A DNA stretch of 64,000 bases from positions 1-64,000 of the forward strand of contig NZ_MVIJ01000021.1 of the NCBI RefSeq assembly GCF_002086735.1. Direction: 5' to 3'. The position numbers and the translations under genes are program-made. This DNA comes from Mycobacterium scrofulaceum (lineage in GTDB: Bacteria > Actinomycetota > Actinomycetes > Mycobacteriales > Mycobacteriaceae). Below, piece by piece: positions 16,644 through 25,016 of this stretch (the stretch's first letter is position 1; the number at the start of each line of letters is the position of its first letter). Under the pieces are notes generated by a model, which saw nothing but the letters and a program-made list of their open reading frames with translations, did not search any database and was not told where the DNA came from.

Positions 16644-17522
16644 ATGGCGACCAAGCCCCTCACCTCATTCGTGATCGCGACCCGGGACCGCGCGGATGAG
16701 CTCAGCGCGGTCCTGGACCGCCTGTTGGACACCAGTGCGTGCCCGATCGTCGTGGTGGACAATGCCTCCCGCGACGATTCGGTGCGGGCCGCGACCCGGA
16801 TCGCGGCGCGTTCGGCGGGCCGGGTCACCGTCGTACCGCTGAACCGGAACGAGGGTGCGGTCGCGCGCAACGTGGGGGTGGCGCGCTGCGGCACCCCGTA
16901 CGCCGCATTCTGTGACGACGATTCGTGGTGGGCGCCGGACGCGACCTCGATCGCCGAGGAGGTGTTCGAAAGGTGTGACAGCGTAGCGGTATTGGCGGCC
17001 CGCACCGTGCTGTGGCCGCAGCGGCGCGACGACCCGTTCGTCGGGCGGCTGGCCGGCAGTCCGCTCGGCTGGGACCCGGTGCTGCCCGGTCCGTCGATCC
17101 TGGGCTTCCAGGCGTGCTCGGCGGTGGTGCGCAAGTCGGCGTTCGAGGCGGTCGGCGGGTTCAGCCCGATCCTGCACTTCCGCGGCGAGGAGAGCCTGCT
17201 GGCCTGGGACCTGGCCGCGGCGGGCTGGCAGCTGTGTTTCTGCCCCGCGCTGGTGGCGTACCACCAGCCGTCGGAAACGCGGTCGTCGAGCAGCGCCCAG
17301 CGCGCCCGCGAGGTGCGCAACGCGATGCTGACCGCCTGCCTGCGCCGGCCCGCAAGCCGGTGCGCCCGCGCGGGCGCCGCGTTGGCCTGGGCCGCGGCCC
17401 GTGACACCGCCCACGCGAAGGCGTTGCTGGAGGCGCTGGCCGCGCTGCCTGTCGCGCTGCGGCAGCGCCGGCGGCTGCCGGACGACGTCGAGCGGTCGTT
17501 GCGGATCCTGGAAAGTGCCTGA
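16644..17522 (+). CDS. Glycosyltransferase family 2
   Basis: A 292-residue GT-A enzyme with FVIATRDRADEL at the N-terminus, VVVDNASRD (~38-46) and the DXD-like FCDDDSWW (~89-96). An acidic HFRGEESLLAWDL segment (~175-187) probably supplies the catalytic base. No membrane segment is obvious. The start is ATG 16644, chosen because a SigF-type promoter ends 11 nt before it, so longer in-frame extensions would overlap the promoter. It is transcribed divergently from the heptose operon under a shared promoter region, so it is likely part of the same glycan pathway. Donor and acceptor are unknown. Confidence 0.85.
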   Translation: MATKPLTSFVIATRDRADELSAVLDRLLDTSACPIVVVDNASRDDSVRAATRIAARSAGRVTVVPLNRNEGAVARNVGVARCGTPYAAFCDDDSWWAPDATSIAEEVFERCDSVAVLAARTVLWPQRRDDPFVGRLAGSPLGWDPVLPGPSILGFQACSAVVRKSAFEAVGGFSPILHFRGEESLLAWDLAAAGWQLCFCPALVAYHQPSETRSSSSAQRAREVRNAMLTACLRRPASRCARAGAALAWAAARDTAHAKALLEALAALPVALRQRRRLPDDVERSLRILESA

Positions 17523-17544
17523 GCCACAATATCATCCGGGAGCA

Positions 17545-18765
17545 TCACCCGGAGCGCTTGCTCTGCGCGCTGACTTCGCGCCGCACCGGTGCGAGCTTCT
17601 CGTAGATGCGCTCGGTGTCGGCCGCCACCCGGTCCCACGTGTAACGGGCGCGGGCCCGTTCGCGCCCTGCCGCGCCCATGGCGGTTCGCCGATCACGATC
17701 GGAGAGCAGCGCGGCGATCGCGTCACCCAGCCTGGCCGGGTCCTTGGGCGGCACCAGGCGGCCGGTGACGTCGTCGACGACCGTGTCGCGGATTCCGCCC
17801 ACCGCGGTGGCCACCACCGGCACCCCGCAGGCCATCGCCTCCAGCGGCACGATGCCGAACGGCTCGTACCAGGGGGTGCAGGCCACCACGTCCGCCGACC
17901 GCAGCAGCGCGGGCATCTCGCGCCGAGTGACCGCGCCGAGCAGCCGCACCCGGTGGGCGACGCCGAGCTCGGCCGCCAGTCGCTGCAGCTCTCGGGCCTC
18001 CGGGTCGTCGGCGAAATCCGCTCGCGCCGGGCCGCCCACGACCACCAGCTCGGTGTCGGGAACCCGGGGCAGGGCGGAGATCAGGGTCTCAAAACCTTTG
18101 CGCGGCACCAGCCGCCCGACCGACACGATGCGCGGCCGTTCGCCGCGCGGGGCCCTCGGGCCGTCCGGGTTGAAGGCGTCGACGTCCACACCGCACGGCA
18201 CCACGGACGTCCGCGACCGGGCGCGTCCCATCCGGACCAGCTCGAAGACCTCGTCGGTGCTGGTGGCCGCGACCCAGTCGGCGTCCCGGGCGATCCTGGC
18301 CTCGACGCCGACGCGACAATCCGGGCTGGTGTCATCGAGCCCCTGGTGCAATCGCTTGACAAGGCCCAGGGCGTGGAACGTCTGCACGGTCGGAACGCGG
18401 TGGGACCGCGCCGCGCGCTGGGTGGCGACCCCCGACATCCAGAAGTGGCCGTGCGCCACGTCGGGGGCATCGGCGACCCAGCGCGCGTCCAGGTATTCGG
18501 CGAAAGCGTACATGTATTGCAGCAGTGCGTCTTTGGGCAAAACGCGGGCCGGCCCCGCCGGGACGTGCACGACGCGGTAGCCGTGTTCGGTCTCGACGCA
18601 TTCCGGCAGCCGCGCGTCGTCTCGGCGGGTATACACCACCACGTCGTGGCCGCGGCGGGCCAGCGCGGACGACAGCTCGGCGACGTGAACGTTCTGGCCG
18701 CCCGCGTCCACGCCGCCCAGGTGCGCCAGCGGGCTGGCGTGTTCGGAGATCATCGCGATCCTCAT
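17545..18765 (-). CDS. Glycosyltransferase family 4 (GT-B, MshA-like)
   Basis: A 406-residue GT-B glycosyltransferase. The N-terminal domain opens [28 protein letters not shown], typical of the MshA/sucrose-phosphate-synthase branch. The C-terminal Glycos_transf_1 domain has [13 protein letters not shown] (~208-220) and the [19 protein letters not shown]-x7-E motif (~312-329) that binds the nucleotide sugar. It follows the 18782-19750 gene after 16 nt and is convergent with the GT2 gene. It could act in surface glycan or phosphatidylinositol mannoside-like synthesis; sequence alone does not give the substrate. Confidence 0.87.
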   Translation of the reverse strand: MRIAMISEHASPLAHLGGVDAGGQNVHVAELSSALARRGHDVVVYTRRDDARLPECVETEHGYRVVHVPAGPARVLPKDALLQYMYAFAEYLDARWVADAPDVAHGHFWMSGVATQRAARSHRVPTVQTFHALGLVKRLHQGLDDTSPDCRVGVEARIARDADWVAATSTDEVFELVRMGRARSRTSVVPCGVDVDAFNPDGPRAPRGERPRIVSVGRLVPRKGFETLISALPRVPDTELVVVGGPARADFADDPEARELQRLAAELGVAHRVRLLGAVTRREMPALLRSADVVACTPWYEPFGIVPLEAMACGVPVVATAVGGIRDTVVDDVTGRLVPPKDPARLGDAIAALLSDRDRRTAMGAAGRERARARYTWDRVAADTERIYEKLAPVRREVSAQSKRSG

Positions 18766-18781
18766 GCGTGCTCCCTTCGGG

Positions 18782-19750
18782 TCATCTGCACTGCTCCTCG
18801 ATCACTCGGTCCCACTCGGCGAGGAAGCGGCCGAGTCCGAAGTGGGCGGAAGCGAATTCGCGTGCGGCCTTGCCGGCGGCCGCGGCGGTGGCCTGGTCGT
18901 TCATGAATTCGCGCAGGCCCGCCCCCAACGCGGCGGGGTCGGCGCTGACAACGCCCGCCTCGCCGGGGACCACCAGCGGCGCCATCGTGGTGCCGACGGC
19001 CACGACCGGCATGCCGAGGAACATCGCCTCGATCAGCGAGAGGCCCAGCGACGTCCAGCGGGCGGTGTGCAGGTAGACCCGCCTGCGGGCGATCTGGTCC
19101 CAGAGCTCCGGTGCCGCCACGTCCCCGCGGCCGGTCACGCCGCCCCGGTTGGCGTGCAGCGATTCGGTGCCGATGCCCCACACGTCGATCTGCGCGTATG
19201 CCGACAGCGGTTCCAGCAGGTCGGCGCCGACGACGCGGTTTCGCCGCAGCGGCTCGTTGATCATGGTGGCCGCTCGGAGAATGTCGCCGGTGTAGCGGGC
19301 GCCCGGGTCGGCGACGCCGTGGTCGATCACCCGGGTCGGGGCGCGGCCGTTGTCCCACATCAGCCGGTTGAAATCGGTGACGTGGATCAGGGGGACGTCG
19401 GTCCGGTCGGCGACCACGTGCCGGCTCCGCGTGGGGCTCGGGCGGGGAGCGTTGTGCTCGACGTAGACGGCCGGCAGCTCGGTCCCCGCCCGGCGGCCCG
19501 CCCAGCGCGCGACGAGGCCGGCCTCGTGCGGGCGTTGCAGCACAACGAGATCGATGTCCTCGCGCCGCAGCTCCTCGAGGGGCACCTCGCACGCGTTCGG
19601 CCAGGACCGTCCGGCCAGTCCGATGCCACCCTCCCCGCGGTCGGCGGCCACCGGGATCACATACCGGTGCCGTCCCGCGACGAACGCCTGCGTCCACGAT
19701 CCATGGACGTGCCACACCAGCACATTCTTTGCTCGCCCGGGGTCAGCCAT
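18782..19750 (-). CDS. Glycosyltransferase (GT-B, group 1-like)
   Basis: A 322-residue protein whose C-terminal half resembles Glycos_transf_1: [25 protein letters not shown] (~230-254, read as two short motifs [11 protein letters not shown] and GMPVVAV) in place of the classical E-x7-E. The N-terminal half has a loose GT-B look ([18 protein letters not shown]). It is the first gene of a two-gene unit with the GT4 at 17545. The ATG at 19750 lies only 11 nt from a perfect SigF-type -10, so the message is near-leaderless. The precise activity is unknown. Confidence 0.8.
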   Translation of the reverse strand: MADPGRAKNVLVWHVHGSWTQAFVAGRHRYVIPVAADRGEGGIGLAGRSWPNACEVPLEELRREDIDLVVLQRPHEAGLVARWAGRRAGTELPAVYVEHNAPRPSPTRSRHVVADRTDVPLIHVTDFNRLMWDNGRAPTRVIDHGVADPGARYTGDILRAATMINEPLRRNRVVGADLLEPLSAYAQIDVWGIGTESLHANRGGVTGRGDVAAPELWDQIARRRVYLHTARWTSLGLSLIEAMFLGMPVVAVGTTMAPLVVPGEAGVVSADPAALGAGLREFMNDQATAAAAGKAAREFASAHFGLGRFLAEWDRVIEEQCR

Positions 19751-19760
19751 GGCGGGCGAA

Positions 19761-19785
19761 ATACCCTATAGGTACTTCGTTAAAC
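19761..19785 (-). promoter_or_regulatory. SigF-type promoter of the two-gene glycosyltransferase unit
   Basis: On the minus strand GTTT (complement of 19782-19785), 15 nt, then GGGTAT (complement of 19761-19766). This is an exact consensus match. Transcription would begin only a few bases before the ATG at 19750. Confidence 0.72.
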
Positions 19786-19999
19786 GATGCCTTTTGAGAA
19801 GACACACTTCGTCGCGCGGCTCCCCGACACGCCTGGGGTCATGGCGCATTGGGGCTCAGAAGGTTTCGCGCCGGGCCGAATCCACCGCGCGCGACGGCGA
19901 GGGCGAGGGCGGTGTCCGTCAAGCGAAGTGTCAAGGCCGGGCGGCGAAGATCCGCGGGCGAGAAGCGGTTTGCCACACACCTGTCGCCGGCCCGGGAGT

Positions 20000-21055
20000 T
20001 CACGCGCTCTTGGGCAACGCCGACGATCCGGACGCCCTGTGGCCCTTGGCCGTCCGCCGGATCAGCATCCGGGTCGCCTTGTCGAGAATCTCCTGGGCCG
20101 CGTCCGGGTCCCGGGCGCGCTCGGCGCGGCGCGTCGCCGCGGCGATCGTCAGCCCCTGCTCATATCCGGTCACGACGCGGGGGTCGACGTAGGAGCCGCG
20201 GGCCACGGCCGGGGTGTTGCCCAGCTCCTCGGCCACCTCCTTCATGACGGCGGACTCCACGCGTTTGGCCACCCGCCGCGACACGGCCGGGTCGGCGTCG
20301 GCGAAGGCGGTGGCCGCCAACACCGTCCCGTGCCAGGTGCGCAGGTCCTTGACGGTGTACTCGTCGCCGACGAGTTCCTTGAACCGCGCGTTGAGATCGT
20401 CGGAACGCACGTCTATCCAGCCTGACGCGGTGCGGCACACCAGCAGTCGTTCGGTGCGGTTCGGGCGGCGCATCAGCGCGCGGACCGCGCGGACCACTTC
20501 CGGATCCTCGATCTCCACGGTGCGCCGCACCCCGCTCTTGGCGGGAAAGTCGAATTCGACCGCATGGCGGCGGACCACCACGTGTTCGCACAGCAGGGTT
20601 GCCAGTCCGTACGACTCGTGTTCCTCGGCGTACTGCTCGCCGCCGGCGCGGAAGTATCCGCGGTCGAGCAAGCGCAGCGCCAGCGCCAGCACGCGCTTCC
20701 GCGTCAACCCGCTGCGCGTCAGGTCTTTGGCGATGACGGCGCGCCAGTGTGACAGTTGGGTGGACAGTTCCAGGACTCGGTCGAACTTCTCCTCGGCGCG
20801 TTCCTGCTGCCACGCGGTGTGATACAGGTACTGGCGACGGCCCGCGGCGTCGACGCCGACGGCCTGGATGTGCCCGTTGGCATGCGGCGAGATCCACACG
20901 TTCTTCCAGGCCGGCGGGATGACCAGATCCTTGATGCGCTGCAACGTGTGGGGGTCGGACACCAGGTCTCCGTCGGGCGCGTAGTACGCAAAACTCTTGC
21001 CCCGGCGCTTGCGCGCGATGCCGGGCTTGGTGAGAACGCTGCGACGCAGCCGCAT
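20000..21055 (-). CDS. DNA topoisomerase IB (poxvirus-type)
   Basis: A 351-residue type IB topoisomerase. The N-terminal region (~20-75) has the IPPAWKNVWISP segment of bacterial TopIB. The catalytic domain carries the KDLRTWHGT motif (236-244) and the nucleophile tyrosine Y289 in GSYVDP. It relaxes supercoils by forming a 3'-phosphotyrosyl intermediate and needs no ATP. The start ATG 21055 follows a cctcc/ggaggg ribosome site. An imperfect SigF-type promoter (GTGT, 16 nt, GGGTAG) lies upstream, suggesting stationary-phase or stress expression. The 200-plus bases downstream (19786-19999) hold no evident gene. Confidence 0.92.
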   Translation of the reverse strand: MRLRRSVLTKPGIARKRRGKSFAYYAPDGDLVSDPHTLQRIKDLVIPPAWKNVWISPHANGHIQAVGVDAAGRRQYLYHTAWQQERAEEKFDRVLELSTQLSHWRAVIAKDLTRSGLTRKRVLALALRLLDRGYFRAGGEQYAEEHESYGLATLLCEHVVVRRHAVEFDFPAKSGVRRTVEIEDPEVVRAVRALMRRPNRTERLLVCRTASGWIDVRSDDLNARFKELVGDEYTVKDLRTWHGTVLAATAFADADPAVSRRVAKRVESAVMKEVAEELGNTPAVARGSYVDPRVVTGYEQGLTIAAATRRAERARDPDAAQEILDKATRMLIRRTAKGHRASGSSALPKSA

Positions 21056-21090
21056 CTTTTCCCTCCAGTCACGTTCGCTGACCGGACAAC

Positions 21091-21115
21091 TACCCGCCGC
21101 GAGAACCGTTCACAC
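21091..21115 (-). promoter_or_regulatory. SigF-like promoter of the topoisomerase IB gene
   Basis: On the minus strand GTGT (complement of 21112-21115), 16 nt, GGGTA (complement of 21091-21095) followed by G. One mismatch in the -35 element. It is about 35 nt before the ATG at 21055. Confidence 0.45.
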
Positions 21116-21123
21116 GTGAAAAG

Positions 21124-21157
21124 AAGCGACCCGCCACGGCGCCGTGGCGGGTCGCTT
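21124..21157 (-). terminator. Perfect palindromic terminator after the hemophore-like gene
   Basis: Two 17-bp arms (aagcgacccgccacggc and its exact complement) abut with no spacer, followed on either strand by T-rich sequence. It lies 17 nt after the stop of the hemophore-like gene. The symmetry means it could also stop transcription coming the other way. Confidence 0.75.
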
Positions 21158-21174
21158 TTCTCTCGCGGCGCGAA

Positions 21175-21579
21175 TCAGCCGGCCATGAACTCCTGGTAGG
21201 CCGACTCCAGGGTCGGCGGCAGGGCCTGGACGTTGCACTGCCGTTCGGTGTCGCCGATCGGCGCCAGGATGCCGCGCAGGTCGTAGTACTCCTGCGGATG
21301 GGCCGTGAAGTAGCCCCGCAGGTTCGCCGCGGCCTCGGGCCGCGGCTGGCCGTAGGCCGCCGTGACCACCTGGTTGGCAGCCGGGTGCGCCGCCAGGTAC
21401 TGCTCGGCCGAGCCCTGCACGGACGAGACGGTGGCGTGCACGCCGCCGGGGCTGCAGTCGGGCGCCGCGGCCGCCGTCGGCGCCCCGACGACACCCATGG
21501 TGATCCCCCCGAGCAGGCAGCCGGCGCTGATGCCGGCCAGTCGCCGGCGCGCGACAATACTGCTGATTTTCATGATCAA
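21175..21579 (-). CDS. Secreted hemophore-like (Rv0203-type) haem-binding protein
   Basis: A 134-residue exported protein. It has a signal peptide: basic start (VARRRLAG), hydrophobic core, and an Ala-rich cleavage region around residues 34-39 (TAAAAPDC). The mature part is ~95 residues with two cysteines (C42 and C~114) that could pair. The AAHPAANQVVTAAYGQPRPEA and YFTAHPQEYYDLRGI segments match the mycobacterial hemophore-related family (Rv0203-like), whose members bind haem outside the cell. It is a single-gene unit with its own terminator. Its haem ligand cannot be assigned; haem uptake is a family inference. Confidence 0.75.
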   Translation of the reverse strand: MIMKISSIVARRRLAGISAGCLLGGITMGVVGAPTAAAAPDCSPGGVHATVSSVQGSAEQYLAAHPAANQVVTAAYGQPRPEAAANLRGYFTAHPQEYYDLRGILAPIGDTERQCNVQALPPTLESAYQEFMAG

Positions 21580-21832
21580 TGTGTCCTTCGAAATGTGATG
21601 TGGTTCTTCAAGAGAGGCTCCCGATCCTCGAAAACCAAAGTAGCTGAAGCGGAAAGTGGCGGTGTTCGCTCACGACGAACGGGGGACCGCCAAACCGCCA
21701 TTACGGCCACGGAACGGGGCCGTTCACTAAGCGAATGGTCAAATACGGTCGGCGACGTTGAGAATTCTTAAGGAAAGCAGGCCGGTTCTTAACGAATCGC
21801 CAGCAAGATCGTGACGGAATCGTGATGTGGAT

Positions 21833-22240
21833 TCAACGCCGTTGCTTAGACCCTTGGATGAGCTGGAGCGCCTCGGCGACGGAATCGACCAGGGGCAAGC
21901 CGAGGCCGGTCACCAGGCGGGTGAGCCGCCGCAGCGCGACACCGCCGACGACGCTGCAGTGCAAACGCGCGACCTGGCACTCCTCCTGGACGAGCAGCAG
22001 CGCCCGAAGGCCCGCGCTGCCGAGGTACTCCACGCGCCTGAGGTCGAGGATCAGTGGCGCCCGCAACCGCACGAAGCGGCGGATGGCCTGGGCGACGAGG
22101 TCGGCGTTGGACGCGTCGATCTCGCCCTGGACGCGCAGCACGGTGGCGAGGGCGTGCGCTTGCACGTCCAGTTGCGCACCGGCGCAATCGATTTGATAGC
22201 AGTGGAGTCGCTTTTCGACTCGGTACGGTTGAGCAGTCAT
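21833..22240 (-). CDS. STAS-domain anti-anti-sigma factor
   Basis: A 135-residue single STAS domain. The core reads VLRVQGEIDASNADLVAQ (~35-52), LILDLRRVEYLGSAGLRALL (~79-98). In SpoIIAA/RsbV proteins the loop is D-S-S-G; here it is G-S-A-G, keeping the serine phosphorylated by anti-sigma kinases. Such proteins release sigma factors (SigF family in mycobacteria) by binding anti-sigma factors. It is paralogous to the protein at 36604-37134: both share the YQIDCAGAQ segment and the ALRRLTR tail motif. The upstream 227 bases show no clear SigF-type promoter. Confidence 0.85.
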   Translation of the reverse strand: MTAQPYRVEKRLHCYQIDCAGAQLDVQAHALATVLRVQGEIDASNADLVAQAIRRFVRLRAPLILDLRRVEYLGSAGLRALLLVQEECQVARLHCSVVGGVALRRLTRLVTGLGLPLVDSVAEALQLIQGSKQRR

Positions 22241-22467
22241 GTCGTCGCCCGTCGGGTGTCGTGGTCAGTGGTGAGCGACCGACGCCCACGGCCGCTCGCA
22301 AGAGGGCAGCTGTGGATTCAACCTGAGGTGACCATAGCCCTATGCGGCCGTCGGCGGGCGGGAATGACTTCGCTCGCGCGGGGCGCCCGGTCGAGGAGCC
22401 ATCGCCACCAGCGGATTCAGCCCGGCGCAGCGGACAACTCTTCGTTTCCTGGCCCCGCGACGGCCGC

Positions 22468-23328
22468 TCAGATCCGGGAGAAGTCCGGGTGGTGCACCGG
22501 CGCGTCGGCGCCTTCGCTGCCATCCTTGCCGTGGCCGTCGGTGGCCGCCGGCGGCAGTGACCGCAGCCACGTCTCGACGCCGGGGCCGACGACCACCGCG
22601 CGTTCGGGGGCCAGCAGCGCCCCGGCGGCGAGCCCGGGAACGGCCGGCTGCACCGTTCGCACCCTACGGCTGTCGCCCTGCCGGGCAAGCACTTTCGAGG
22701 TCAGTTCGGGTAGCCGGATGGCGTCGGGGCCGGTGATGGTGCGCGGCGAGTGCGTCTGGCCCAGGGCCGTCTCCACCAGGACGTCGGCGACGGTGTCGGC
22801 CGCGATGGGCTGAATCAGCCAGTCCTCCACGATCACCTCGTCCCCGTCACAATTCACCGGCCCCGTGGGGCCGGTGGCGGATTCGTACCACGGGGTGGAC
22901 TTCACGACCGTGGTCGGGACGGGGCCGTCGAGCAGGATTTCTTTCGCCGCCCGCTTGGCCTCGAAGAAGGGCAGGCCGTCGAACGCCGGGTCGTCGATGC
23001 CGGCCAGCGTCGACACCACCACCCGCTGGACCTCCCGCGCGGCGCACACGCCCATGAGGTTGCGCGAGGCGGTGATGAAAGCCTCGGCGATGGTGGGCTG
23101 TCCGTCGTCCGGCACGGGGTTGGACACGTCGATCGCGACGTCGACTCCCTTGAACGCGCGGTACAGCCCCTCCCCGCTGAGCAGATCGATTCCGTGTTCG
23201 CGGGAAACCTCGACCACCGCGACGTCGCGCGCCTTGAGCCTCGCGACGACGCGGGATCCCGCTGTGCCGGTCGCCCCGACGACGGCGATGGTGGTCAGAC
23301 GCCTCACCCGCTTTCGTTGGTCGATCAT
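22468..23328 (-). CDS. NAD(P)-binding atypical SDR (NmrA-like) oxidoreductase
   Basis: A 286-residue NAD(P)-binding protein with TIAVVGATGTAGSRVVARL (~11-29, glycine-rich GATGTAG) followed by the short VSREHGIDLLSGEGLYRAFKGVDV segment of the NmrA/atypical SDR-a5 type. No YxxxK catalytic pair is obvious, so it may be a redox sensor or a non-classical reductase. A very good SigF-type promoter lies just upstream; its -10 is four bases from the start at 23328, implying a near-leaderless message or a start slightly downstream (TIAVVG region). Confidence 0.82.
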   Translation of the reverse strand: MIDQRKRVRRLTTIAVVGATGTAGSRVVARLKARDVAVVEVSREHGIDLLSGEGLYRAFKGVDVAIDVSNPVPDDGQPTIAEAFITASRNLMGVCAAREVQRVVVSTLAGIDDPAFDGLPFFEAKRAAKEILLDGPVPTTVVKSTPWYESATGPTGPVNCDGDEVIVEDWLIQPIAADTVADVLVETALGQTHSPRTITGPDAIRLPELTSKVLARQGDSRRVRTVQPAVPGLAAGALLAPERAVVVGPGVETWLRSLPPAATDGHGKDGSEGADAPVHHPDFSRI

Positions 23329-23331
23329 TAC

Positions 23332-23355
23332 TACCCAGCCGCCGTCGGTTCAAAC
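23332..23355 (-). promoter_or_regulatory. SigF-type promoter of the atypical SDR gene
   Basis: On the minus strand GTTT (complement of 23352-23355), 15 nt, GGGTA (complement of 23332-23336) followed by G. The -10 nearly abuts the ATG at 23328, so transcription would start at or after that codon. The true start may be the GTG/ATG-like codon further in. Confidence 0.6.
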
Positions 23356-23411
23356 GGTCGGGGTTCGGTGGAAACCGATCCCCCGTGATTGCGCGCACAC
23401 CGCCGGAAGCG

Positions 23412-23436
23412 GTTTGGCGGCTCGGACGGCGGGAAA
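23412..23436 (+). promoter_or_regulatory. SigF-like promoter of the csbD-like gene
   Basis: GTTT at 23412-23415, 15 nt, GGGAAA at 23431-23436. The -10 is one or two bases off consensus. A short direct repeat (gcacaaaaccagag, 14-15 nt period) at 23453-23481 lies in the leader before the gggagg ribosome site. Confidence 0.45.
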
Positions 23437-23493
23437 GCCGTAGAGGCGAGTTGCACAAAACCAGAGGCACAAAAACCAGAGGGAGGTCGACCC

Positions 23494-23730
23494 ATGGGGG
23501 ATGACAAGAGCGGGCCGCAGGAAGCGGTGCAGGGCGCCGTCGAGGGCGTCAAGGGCAAGGTGAAAGAGGTCGGCGGGGCCGCGCTGGGCCGCGACGATCT
23601 GGTCGAGGAGGGTCAGGCCCAGCAGGACAAGGCCGACGCTCAGCGTGACGCCGGCAAGAAGGAGGCCGAAGCCGAGTCCGCGCGGGCCGGCGCGGAGGCC
23701 GCCGAAGAGCGTCAGAAGGAAAACCAGTAG
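23494..23730 (+). CDS. CsbD-family stress protein
   Basis: A 78-residue highly charged protein with the CsbD pattern: QGAVEGVKGKVKEVGGAALG, then DDLVEEGQAQQDKADAQRD. The rest is Ala/Glu/Lys-rich helix ending ERQKENQ. CsbD proteins are abundant general-stress proteins of unknown biochemical role, sigma-B controlled in Bacillus. A gggagg ribosome site stands eight bases before the ATG. A SigF-like promoter is upstream and a strong terminator downstream, so it is a single-gene stress unit. Confidence 0.9.
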   Translation: MGDDKSGPQEAVQGAVEGVKGKVKEVGGAALGRDDLVEEGQAQQDKADAQRDAGKKEAEAESARAGAEAAEERQKENQ

Positions 23731-23744
23731 TTCGTTGGTGGAAA

Positions 23745-23782
23745 GGGGTCCGGTCCCGGTTCGGGGCCGGGCCCCCTTTTTT
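23745..23782 (+). terminator. Rho-independent terminator after csbD-like gene
   Basis: A 13-bp GC stem (ggggtccggtccc with ggggccgggcccc, two G-U pairs) with a 5-nt loop, followed by a C and six T residues. This is a textbook intrinsic terminator, rare in mycobacteria. Confidence 0.85.
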
Positions 23783-23814
23783 GCGTCCCCCTTTTTGCCC
23801 GCGCCGCCGGCGGG

Positions 23815-23839
23815 GTTTCAAACCGCGACGTCCGGCTAT
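23815..23839 (+). promoter_or_regulatory. Weak SigF-like promoter before the DUF3349 gene
   Basis: GTTT at 23815-23818, 15 nt, GGCTAT at 23834-23839, one base from GGGTAT. It is 41 nt before the ATG at 23881. Confidence 0.35.
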
Positions 23840-23880
23840 TCCTGGCGAGAACCGTCAGCGGTGGATGAGCGAGGTGGAGG

Positions 23881-24192
23881 ATGGGCCTGACCGATCGGGT
23901 CGCGAGCATGGTCGCGTTCCTGCGCGCGGGCTACCCGAGTGGGGCGCCCGCTGTCGGCTACGCGCCGCTGCTGGCGCTGTTGCCGCGACGGGTGTCCGAC
24001 GAAGAGGTCACCACCATCGCCACGAAGCTGCTCGCGCCCAAGCGTCCCTCGATCACGGGTCCCTCCATCACGACCGTCGACGTCGGGGTGGAGATCACCC
24101 GGGTCACCGACCGGCTGCCCTCGGTGGATGAAATCGACCGTGTGCGCCGCCGGCTGAGCGGGATGGGTTGGGCGGGACGCCGCCGCGCCTGA
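23881..24192 (+). CDS. DUF3349 domain protein
   Basis: A 103-residue small protein of the actinobacterial DUF3349 family: MVAFLRAGYPSGAPAVGYAPLLALLPRRVSDEEV at the N-terminus (helical, GYP and LLPRRVSDEEV motifs), then an ITRVTDRLPSVDEIDRVRRRL C-terminal helix. Family members in M. tuberculosis (such as Rv0543c) have solved helical folds but no known function. The ATG has gaggtggagg immediately upstream. The next gene is convergent. Confidence 0.87.
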   Translation: MGLTDRVASMVAFLRAGYPSGAPAVGYAPLLALLPRRVSDEEVTTIATKLLAPKRPSITGPSITTVDVGVEITRVTDRLPSVDEIDRVRRRLSGMGWAGRRRA

Positions 24193-24204
24193 GCGCGGGG
24201 ACAG

Positions 24205-24969
24205 TCACGCGTGTTCGAGGTCGACGACCAGGGGCCGATGGTCGGAGATCCCCATGGGCTCGGCCGCCACGGCGCCGCCGCGCAGGCGGCGGTCGTCGGT
24301 CAGGATGTGATCGAGCTGGCGGTCGGGGGCGTCCGCCGGGAAAGTCACCGCGGACGCCAACGCGCGCATGCCCGACCAGCGGCGCACCGTCTTCGGTGTC
24401 ATGTTGAGGTCCCCGGTCAGTAGCCGCGGCCCGGGGAAGCCGCGCAGGTCGTGGACCAGCCGGCGCAGCTGGCGCCGATTCCAGCCCGGCACGAAGGAGA
24501 GGTGCGTGTTGGCCACGGTCAGCCCGCCCGTCGGGGTGCGCAGCTGCGCGATGACCGCCGCCCTCGGCTCTTCGTCGACGACCATCACCCGGTTGGGCCC
24601 GGGCAGGTACATCGGAAAGCGCATCGGAATGCGGGGCAGCCGCACCACCTGCCAGCTGGCCACCGGGTAGCGCGACAGCAGCGCGATGCCGTAGGCCGCG
24701 GTGCCGGGTTGTTCGCGACCGGTGGCGGCCATCCATGTCGCGCCGGGTGTGCCGGAGATGGCGGCCACGAACCGGTGTTCCACGGCTCCCATGGCTTCGG
24801 CCGCCACCGCGGTGAGGTCCGCGCGCTCCGAGCGCGGCTGATCGCAGTCGACCTCCTGCAGGCTGAGCACGTCGGGATCGAGGCGGCGCACGCAGTCCCG
24901 CAGCCGCTGCAGTTCCACCCCGTCACCGACGGTGCGGCCGTGCAGGATGTTGAAGGTCGCCACGCGCAT
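24205..24969 (-). CDS. Endonuclease/exonuclease/phosphatase family protein
   Basis: A 254-residue EEP-fold hydrolase with all core motifs: the N-terminal MRVATFNILHG, the metal glutamate in LQEVD (~40-44), GDLNM (~192-196), and the C-terminal SDHRPLVVDL (~241-250). The fold covers Mg-dependent DNases, phosphodiesterases and phosphatases; without a signal peptide or extra domains the substrate is open. I chose ATG 24969 because the motif-bearing domain starts there and the longer open frame upstream belongs to the neighbouring methyltransferase's shadow. It lies 47 nt downstream of the methyltransferase and may be the last gene of that operon. Confidence 0.85.
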   Translation of the reverse strand: MRVATFNILHGRTVGDGVELQRLRDCVRRLDPDVLSLQEVDCDQPRSERADLTAVAAEAMGAVEHRFVAAISGTPGATWMAATGREQPGTAAYGIALLSRYPVASWQVVRLPRIPMRFPMYLPGPNRVMVVDEEPRAAVIAQLRTPTGGLTVANTHLSFVPGWNRRQLRRLVHDLRGFPGPRLLTGDLNMTPKTVRRWSGMRALASAVTFPADAPDRQLDHILTDDRRLRGGAVAAEPMGISDHRPLVVDLEHA

Positions 24970-25016
24970 GCGGTGTCTCGTACCCACTTTCGGCCCCGCG
25001 CAGTCCCGCGGCGGGG

